Part shown: positions 57,221 through 64,000 of the stretch, piece after piece
Layout: every line of letters starts with the position of its first letter
Position numbering within the stretch: position 1 is the stretch's first letter
DNA from: Myotis daubentonii
Taxonomy: Eukaryota; Chordata; Mammalia; Chiroptera; Vespertilionidae
Length of the DNA stretch: 64,000 nt
Reading direction: 5' to 3'
Assembly: GCF_963259705.1 (NCBI RefSeq)
Contig: NC_081840.1
Span: 100,670,626 to 100,734,625 of the forward strand
The notes under the pieces: model-generated
Database searches by the model: none
Told to the model about the DNA's origin: nothing
What the model saw: the letters and a program-made list of their open reading frames with translations, nothing else
Program-made: the position numbers and the translations under genes

Positions 57221-57533
57221 CAGTGGTTCTCTACCTTCCTAATGCTGCGACCCTTTAATACAGTTCTTCATGTTGCGGTGACCCCCAATTTCATTGTTAC
57301 AAATTGAACATAATTAAAGCATAATGATTAACCACAAAAACAATATGTAATTATATATATATATGTATATATATGTGTATATATATATATGTATATATAT
57401 ATATATACACATACATACATACATATATATATATATGTGTGTGTGTGTGTGTTTTCCGATGGTCTTAAGGTGACCCCGTGAAAGGGTTGTTCGACCCTCA
57501 AAGGGGTCGCGACCCACAGGTTGAGAGCCTCTG
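57221..57533 (+). mobile_element. SPIN hAT element with a TA microsatellite inside
   Basis: CAGTGGTTCTCTACCTTCC to GGTTGAGAGCCTCTG. The AATTGAACATAATTAAAGC segment is shared with the 338 copy; AATATGTAATTATATATAT expanded into a TA/CA repeat (about 57347-57453). The flanking 8-mers differ. Confidence 0.85.
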
Positions 57534-57555
57534 ACCAAATGTAGACACTTTCACC

Positions 57556-58810
57556 AAAACAGCAATTCTCAAACTTTCTGGTCCCAGAACCCCTTTTACA
57601 TTCTTAAAAATCACTTGGGACACCAAAAAGCTTTTGTTCATGCAAGTTATCCATTGATATTTAGTATTCGAAGATGAAACTACAAAATTTTTAAATTATT
57701 GGTGAAATTCCTTTTTAAACATAATTATATATTTATGCAAAATGGTAGTCTCCCAAAAAAAATTAGTGGGAAAAATGGCATTGTTTTACACTTACATTCT
57801 AATTTCTTCACTGTCTGGATTCTCACATCTGCTTCTACATTGAATCTGTTGTAATATGCCCTAACCGGTTTGGCTCAATGGATAGAGCAACGGCCCACAG
57901 ACTAATGGGTCCTGGGTTTGATTCCCGGGGTCAGGGCACATGCCTTGATTGCAGGCTCAATCCCCATAGGGGGACCTGCAGGAGGCAGCTGATTGATGTT
58001 TCACTCTCATTGATGTTCTAACTCTCTATCCCTTCCCTTCCTCTCTGTAAAAATCAATAAAATATATATTTTTTAAATCTGTTGTAATTTGTTGTTTTGG
58101 TTGAAGTACATAAAGAAAAAATGTCCTTACACAGATAAAGAAAGAAGGCTTTTCAGATAATTACGGACATCCTTCACTGGCATTACACCAAAATTCAAGT
58201 GTCAGTTTTTTAGAGATCAGTTGCAATGTAGAACCTAAAATCACATCAATTAACTATTTGTACTTCATCACATTAAATTCATTTATCTATCTTGTCCTTG
58301 AATGACTTGTACCCATCACACATTGGTCATTTGAAAAATATTAATTCACTTAGTTATACTTATCTTCCAAATGCTGAAACATTTTATTATAAAATATATA
58401 ACTAAATATCATCAAAAAATATATAACTAAATATCACCACTGCTTTCATCAAGGAAGTCTTGGGTTGAGCAGCTGTAAGCTCATGTTAGCAGATAAAAAA
58501 TTTCAAAATTCTAATTTTCACCTGATAGGTTGAATTTTATCATTTGCAACAACAAAAAATCAATTGTTTTACTAAAATTGGTGAGCTTATTTTGTTCATT
58601 TTTGACAAAATGTCTAACAAGTGCCCTAGAATTAACCAGTTTGTCAGTCATTCTTTCAAGTAAAATTGGTGTTCTATGATAAAAGTGACTAGCTCAACTC
58701 AACTTAATCAAATGAGAATGTCCAAATGTTTTATAATTATTTTCAGTATCTTTAAAAATGCAAATTTCTCCCTTGACTTTGTAAACCGAAAATATGAAAC
58801 TGTTTCTTCA
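57556..58810. mobile_element. Ancient hAT-Charlie element, long remnant
   Basis: Starts near AGCAATTCTCAAACTTTC (57560) with GAACCCCTTTTACATTCTT, then ATTCTCACATCTGCTTCTAC, and beyond the SINE a long conserved-looking run such as GAGCAGCTGTAAGCTCAT and TTAACCAGTTTGTCAGTCA. Fragments with an antisense transposase look, no open frame. Split by a Ves SINE. Confidence 0.6.
57856..58075 (+). repeat. Ves SINE, exact duplication
   Basis: ATGCCCTAACCGGTTTGGC start. Duplication aatctgttgtaat at 57843-57855 and 58076-58088. Confidence 0.94.
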
Positions 58811-59017
58811 CCGTAAAAAGAAAGTTACCTCTACCTACCTTACAAAGCAGTTGTGAGGCAACCATACATGTAAGCATCTATTCGACTGCTTTACACATTA
58901 AAGATGCTCAACAATGGTTTAGTTCCTTTCACCCTCCTTCTCTCTACTATAATATTGGTTATTTTTATGAATAGCCTCTATATTTTTATTTTTCTATATC
59001 TCATTAAAAACCAAGTT
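58811..59017. other. Short unique intronic stretch
   Basis: Nothing recognised. Confidence 0.5.
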
Positions 59018-59275
59018 GTCCTGGCTGGTGTGGCTCAGTTGGCTGGAGCATCATCCAGTACACTGAAAGGTGATGGGTTGAATTCCCAGTCAGGGCACAT
59101 ACCCAGGTTGCGGTTTCAATCCTCCCCCCCGTCAGATTGTATGAGAGGCAATCGATCGATGTTTCTCTCACACATCGACATTTCTTTCTCTCTCTCTTGT
59201 TCTTGTTCCCTCTCTCTCTCTCTCTCTCAAAAAAAAAAAAAATCAACTTAAAAAAGCATATTTAAAAAAACACAC
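59018..59275 (+). repeat. Ves SINE
   Basis: GTCCTGGCTGGTGTGGCTC and GAATTCCCAGTCAGGGCAC, long CT and A tails. Duplication accaagtt at 59010-59017 and 59276-59283. Confidence 0.9.
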
Positions 59276-59283
59276 ACCAAGTT

Positions 59284-59833
59284 TCACTCACCTACTCTCC
59301 AATCACTTCTAAGTGAATCAATTTCACTCTGCTATGAGAGAAAAATAGACAAGTAGTATTGAACCATAGGTTACAAAATGAGGGCTTCAGAAGTCAAGTA
59401 CTTTGTAGAAAGGCTGAGACAAAAATTTGGTTTAGAAGCATATTCTTGCACTTCTTTCCTTAATGTACCAAGTTACACTCATGATTTTCCAGAAATCTGA
59501 GCTCAAGTGTTATACCATGCTTCAAAATAATTGTTGTGGCATTATTTGAGTAGTCATTCTGAATTTACACCATCTGTCTGGCATTTACTGAAGTAACTGC
59601 TAAAGATATTCTATGCATAGAGGTATTTTTCTCAACAAAAATGTTTCCACATCTGTTGTTTTTGTTAATATGTCACCTAGATTACCAAATTCTTTCCCAG
59701 AACAAAAACAGGGTGAAAACACAAAACATTTTTAATGTACAGATTTTTTAATGACTCTATTAAGATTCCATCATCTTTTCAACCATCTTTTCTATTGCTG
59801 CTCTAATATAACCATACAACAAATATATATGTA
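59284..59833. other. Unique AT-rich intronic stretch
   Basis: Nothing recognised. Confidence 0.5.
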
Positions 59834-59995
59834 CTAGAGGCCCGATGCACAAAATTTGTGCAAGAGTAGGCCATCAAAGCCCCAGCTACCTCTGCCCTCG
59901 CAGTCCAAGGCAGGTCGTCCAGACAGTCGTCCTGACGGTCATTCTGCTGTTCCGCCGTTCGGCTGATTTGCATATTACACTTTTATTATTATAGA
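59834..59995 (-). mobile_element. Short HeliBat-type Helitron (minus), 162 bp
   Basis: Minus strand begins TCTATAATAATAAAAGTG and ends with a GCACAAATTTTGTGC palindrome and CCTCTAG. Only the terminal regions remain, the smallest copy here. Confidence 0.93.
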
Positions 59996-60225
59996 TGTGT
60001 ACATATACATATATGTCGAGAGAAAGGAGCAGAGATAGAAATTTTAAATACCTCAAGTAAACTGGTACCATGACGTTAAACATAATGTGTAAGACTTTCT
60101 AAATCACAGACTTAAATATTCATGCATTTAAATTTATCAGAATCTGGCTACAGATGTGAAGAAATTTATATGAAACTGACCCTACACTGTATCCAAGAAT
60201 TCTGAAACATAAAGAATACATTCAT

Positions 60226-60446
60226 GCCCTGGCCAGGTGGCCAGTTGGTTAGAGCATCAGACCATATAACAAAAAATTCAGGTTCAATTCCTGATCAGGG
60301 CACATATATCTAGGTTGGAGGTTCAATCCCCAGTTAGGCCATATATGGGCGGCAACTGATCGATGTTTCTCTATCTCGTCAATGTTTCTCCCTCCCTCCC
60401 TCCTGCCTTCTCTATGACATATCCTATATCTTCAGATGAGGATTAA
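60226..60446 (+). repeat. Ves SINE
   Basis: GCCCTGGCCAGGTGGCC and GGTTCAATTCCTGATCAGG. Duplication aaagaatRcattcat-type (one difference) at 60211-60225 and 60447-60461. Confidence 0.9.
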
Positions 60447-60461
60447 AAAGAATATATTCAT

Positions 60462-60865
60462 TTACTATTCCAAAATATAGATATATTCCAATGTATAGCA
60501 AATAATTGTGCCAAATAACCATTTATTGTTTCTGAATGCAGAGTATTGCCCCTTTTCAGGTACTAGCACCACCACCATTCCATTTTTTGATTATCTACCG
60601 TCCCCCAAATGATGTGATTCTGACGGGACTGCCAACCATACTACCCTGCACACTCCACACCTTCTCTGTGAAGAGACTGCCAAAAAATGCAGTTCTGACA
60701 AAACAGAGTGCTCAACCTACCTACCAAAGTAATTGGCCCAGAGATGAGAATAACAATTAAGCCAGGTTGAGAATTTTAAAAATGAACTTCAGGCCTTTCT
60801 TTTGGATCTAATGGTGGTGATAAAAGCCTGGAGCAGTCAATGACTATACCTGTGTATTAGTCAGC
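60462..60865. other. Intronic stretch with possible old LTR/MIR-like sequence
   Basis: A 74-codon plus frame at 60536-60760 has no recognised domain. GAGAATAACAATTAAGCC resembles old LTR text, but the family is not assignable. Confidence 0.35.
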
Positions 60866-63228
60866 AATACATCAGAAAGATCATAAACCATGACCAAGTA
60901 GGATTTATCCCAGGGATGCAAGGATGGTACAATATCCGCAAATCAATAAACGTGATACATCACATAAACAAATTGAGAGATAAAAATCATACAATCATAT
61001 CAATTGACACAGAAAAGGCATTTGACAAAATCCAACACCCTTTCTTGATAAAAACTCTCAGCAAGGGAGGAATAGAAGGATCATACCTCAACATAATAAA
61101 AGCCATATATGACAAACCCACAGCCTACATCATACTCAATGGTCATAAACTAAATCGATTTCCCCTAAGAACTGGAACAAGACAGGGATGCCCCTCTCAC
61201 CACTCCTGTTCAACATAGTACTGGAAGTACTAGCAATTGCGATCAGACAAGAAGAAGAAATAAAAGGCACCCAAATTGTAAAAGAAGAAGTAAAACTGTC
61301 ATTATTTGCAGATGACATTATACTGTACATAAAAAACCCTAAAGACTCCATCAAAAAATTATTAGACTTAATAAATGAATTCGGCAATGTAGCAGGATAC
61401 AAAATTAATGCCAAGAATTCTAAGGCATTTCTTTACACCAATAGTGAACTTACAGAAAGTGAGACTAACAAAGCAATCCCATTTACCATCGCACCAAAAA
61501 ATTAAGATACCTAGGAATAAACTTAACTAAGGAGGTAAAATACTTATACGCAAAAAACTACAGGACGCTGAAAAAAGAGATAGAGGAAGACATAAACAGA
61601 TGGAAGGACATACGATGTTCATGGATTGGTAGAATCAACATCATCAAAATGTCCATACTACCCAAAGCAATCTATAGATTCAATGCACTCCCCATTAAAA
61701 TACCAATGGCATATTTCACAGATCTAGAACAAACGTTCCAAAAATTCATTTGTAATAAAAAAAGACCTCGAATAGCTGCAGCAATCCTGAGAAAGAAGAA
61801 AAAAGTAGGTGGGATCTCAATACCAGATATCAAGCTGTATTACAAAGCCACTGTTCATAAAACATATTGGTATTGGCACAAGAACAGACATATAGATCAA
61901 TGGATTAGAATAGCGAAACCAAAAATCGACCCAAACCACTATGCCCAATTAATATTTGACAAAGGAGGCAAGAACATACAATGGAGTCAAGACAGTCTCT
62001 TCAATAAACGGTGTTGGAAAAATTGAACAGATATATGCAAAAAGATGAAATTAGACCACCAGCTCACACCATACACAAAAATAAACTCAAAATGGATAAA
62101 AACTTCAACATAAGATGGGAAACCACAAAAATACAGAGGAATCCACAGGCAGCAAAATTGCAAACATATGCCGAAGGAATTTCTTCCATGATACTGCTCC
62201 TAGGGCAATGGAAACTAAAGAGAAAATAAACAAATGGGACTACATCAAAATAAAAAGCTTTTGCACAGCAAAGGAAACCATCAACAAAACAACAAGAAAG
62301 CCCACTGCAGGGAGAACATATTTGCCAATGATATCACCAATAAGGGTTTAATCTCCAACATTTACAGGGAACTCATACAACTTAACAAAAGGAAGATAAA
62401 CAATCCAATCAAACAATGGACAACAGACCTAAATAGACACTTTTCCAAAGAGAACATACAGAAGGCCGAAAGACATATGAAAACATGCTCAAAGTCACTA
62501 ATTATACGAGAGATGCAAATCAAAACGACAATGCGGTATCATCTCACACCTGTCAGAATGGCTATCATCAACAAATCAACTAACAACAAGTGTTGGAGAG
62601 GATGTGGAGGAAAAGGAAACCCTTCTTCCCTGCTGGTGGGAATGCAGACTGGTGCAGCCACTGTGGAGAACAGTATGCAGTTTCCTCAAAAAACTAAAAA
62701 TGGAACTCCCATTTGACCCAGTGATCCCACTTCTAGGAATATATCCCAAGAAGCCAGAAACACCAATCAGGAAGGATATGTGCACCCTATGTTCATGGCA
62801 GCACAATTCACCATAGCTATGATTTGGAAATAGCCTAAGTGCCCATCAGCAGATGAGTGGATTAAAAAACTGTGGTACATCTACACCAGTGATGGTGAAC
62901 CTACGACACGCGTGTCAGAGGTGACACGCGAACTCATTTTTTTGGTTGACTTTTCTTTGTTAAATGGCATTTAAATATATAAATAAATATCAAAAATATA
63001 TATTTTTTGCTTTGTTTTACTATGGTTGAAAATACCAAAAAATTTCTATATGTGACACGGCACCAGAGTTAAGTTAGGGTTTTTCAAAATGCTGACACGC
63101 CAAGCTCAAAAGGTTCGCCATCACTGATCTACACAATGAAATACTATGCTGCGGTAAAAAAGAAGGAATTCTTGCCATTTGCAACATCATGGATGGAACT
63201 GGAGAGCATTATGCTAAGTAAATAAGCC
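60866..63228 (+). pseudogene. L1 ORF2 3' part (RT to C-terminus), frameshifted
   Basis: RT coding includes [15 protein letters not shown] (canonical AFDKIQ) and the catalytic box FADDIILYI. Further pieces have [17 protein letters not shown] and WRGCGGK. Frameshifts near 61190 (a missing base after CAGGGATGCCC), 61503 and 62120-62150. The C-terminal codons around 62880-63130 are cut by the hAT element. Confidence 0.9.
62887..63126 (+). mobile_element. hAT MITE, 240 bp, perfect 8-bp duplication
   Basis: Inverted ends CAGTGATGGTGAACCT and the reverse of AGGTTCGCCATCACTG (one or two differences). Exact duplication atctacac at 62879-62886 and 63127-63134, interrupting the L1 phrase TGGTACATCTACACAATG. 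Contains GACACGCGTGTCAGAGG-type sequence. No coding. Confidence 0.96.
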
Positions 63229-63579
63229 AGTCAGAGAAAGATAAATACCACATGATCTCACTCATTTGTGGAATATAGAGAACAACATAGACTGATGAAC
63301 AGGGACAGATCCAGAGACGGAGAAACAGCGACCAGACTGTCAATCCCTGGAGGGAAAGTACGGGAGGGTGGGGGTAAGGGGAAGAGATCAACCAAAGGAC
63401 TTGTATGCATACATATAAGCCAAACCAATGGACACAGACAACAGGGGGATGAGAGCATTGGGGGGGGGGGGGGAAGGTTGGGGGTTGATGGGGGGGGGGG
63501 GATACATTTATAATACCTTAACCAATAAAGAAATTAAAGATTAAAAAAATGAAATTAAATTAAATGTAAAAAAAAAAAA

Positions 63580-63630
63580 AGCAGCCACATTGAGATTGGT
63601 AGGAAGGGTGGAGGCAGAGAAGGTCTAGTC
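63580..63630 (+). repeat. HAL1 5'UTR fragment
   Basis: GCAGCCACATTGAGATTGG and GGAGGCAGAGAAGG resemble the HAL1 5'UTR at 30250-30285. It is interrupted by the hAT element. Confidence 0.55.
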
Positions 63631-64000
63631 CAGGGGTGGGCAACCCCTGGCATGCGTGCCAAAGATGGCACGTCAGTAACTTTTGCTGGCACATGAAACC
63701 CTCTCTTATAATCTCCCATTTACAATTTTTGTGAACATTTGAATGATTTAAATGTTAAATTACAAGGAACTGGCAAGACACTTGATGTTATGTTTGGTTA
63801 CATAAAGGCTTTTGAAAAGAAACTAGAAGTATTTAAGAGGGATGTTGATGGTGAGAGATTTAGATATTTCCCAAACCTCAAGAGGCACATCAAAGATCTC
63901 CCAAAAGATGACAGAATAAACTGTCAAAGCCTTCAAAAGCTGTTTTTAAACATCATCAAGTCAACTATTGTGCAGTTCTTCTCAAGATTTGCGAAATTCA
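63631..64000 (+). mobile_element. hAT element, left end with transposase coding (runs off the window)
   Basis: Terminus CAGGGGTGGGCAACCCC with an 8-mer gtctagtc before it (hAT-like target). About 80 bp after the terminus a transposase frame starts, so promoter and N-terminal zinc-finger coding are absent. This is probably an internally deleted copy of an autonomous hAT. Confidence 0.83.
63712..64000 (+). pseudogene. hAT-Charlie-type transposase fragment, open to window end
   Basis: A frame of 96 codons with no stop: LNVKLQGTGKTLDVMFGYIK, then KAFEKKLEVFKRDVD, RYFPNLKRHIKDL. LQG.GK..DM-like blocks and FP.L-type blocks belong to the mid-region (ahead of the last catalytic Glu) of hAT transposases related to the ZBED5/GTF2IRD2-like group. 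It has no start codon of its own. It could also be part of a domesticated copy, but its closeness to a terminal repeat argues for a transposon. Confidence 0.78.

Larger units (their letters stand above)
60866..63575 (+). mobile_element. Young 5'-truncated L1 (ORF2 RT onward), split by a hAT MITE
   Basis: Begins inside ORF2 at AATACATCAGAAAGATC and runs through the 3'UTR with G-runs and the AATAAAGAAATTAAAG tail (63526-63575). Closely similar to the L1 at 16100-18440. Nothing upstream of RT is present, typical of incomplete reverse transcription. Confidence 0.9.
8846..64000 (-). other. ARHGAP12: ARHGAP12 intron upstream of the WW exon (incomplete, at least 55 kb)
   Basis: No exon-like minus-strand segment with splice sites was seen from the acceptor to the right edge. 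Every long ORF here maps to a transposon. The stretch is therefore read as one large intron filled with repeats. This is inference from the gene orientation and was not tested by alignment. Confidence 0.62.

Noticed and set aside
57314..57538. 74-codon minus frame with IYIYI
   Set aside because: SPIN element plus TA/CA microsatellite; no protein evidence.

Overview
This window is vertebrate nuclear DNA, most likely from a vespertilionid (vesper) bat. The lineage call rests on tRNA-derived Ves SINEs, HeliBat-type Helitrons (5' TC, 3' CTAG with a terminal hairpin, inserted between A and T), SPIN hAT elements, a Tc1-like and a mariner element, other hAT MITEs and L1. Rolling-circle Helitrons together with several cut-and-paste families is a combination known from vesper bats. 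There is no prokaryotic-style gene layout, and nearly all long ORFs lie inside transposons.

One host coding exon is visible: 8557-8817, minus strand, with consensus splice sites. It encodes 87 residues that include a WW domain, and I recognise it as ARHGAP12 (a Rho GTPase-activating protein). The rest of the window is therefore best read as two flanking introns of that gene: at least 8.5 kb downstream of the exon (left) and at least 55 kb upstream of it (right).

Layout. 1-1310: old L1 split by an ERV1-like LTR that itself holds a SPIN element and a Ves SINE. 1794-4895: ORF1-only L1 derivative (half-L1, HAL1-type) carrying an ERVK-like solo LTR. 4910-7013: ancient L1/HAL1 remnant, MER5A and two SPIN copies. 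8557-8817: exon. 9055-10855: MIR, Ves, Helitron, and a hAT MITE nested in MER5A. 11877-27845: a 16-kb nest in which an old L1 ORF2 is split into four pieces by a structurally full-length L1 (itself followed by a Helitron in a TA repeat and an ORF1/3'UTR chimera), by a mariner that holds an intact HAL1 and a Ves SINE, and by another Helitron. 27868-34594: L1 pieces, a truncated HAL1/Helitron join, SINEs and a Helitron. 34911-37765: decayed minus-strand HAL1 with a hAT MITE. 37990-41887: L2, two Ves SINEs, a Helitron. 42486-45534: L1 with a Helitron nested in the end of another Helitron, then an ERVL-like LTR holding SPIN and Ves. 46745-48925: an internally deleted L1 of different design. 49173-60446: Helitrons, a Tc1-like element in a SINE tail, MIR, L1MA-like 3' end, SPIN, hAT-Charlie, Ves SINEs. 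60866-64000: young 5'-truncated L1 with a hAT MITE carrying a perfect 8-bp duplication, then the edge of a hAT element with transposase coding sequence.

The most notable signal is the set of ORF1-bearing, ORF2-less L1 derivatives. One (23483-25384) is complete, has a target-site duplication and keeps an uninterrupted 282-codon ORF1. Two others lost ORF2 through different junctions. They would need an L1 ORF2 protein in trans. All boundaries were read by eye; family names without a clear terminal signature are tentative.
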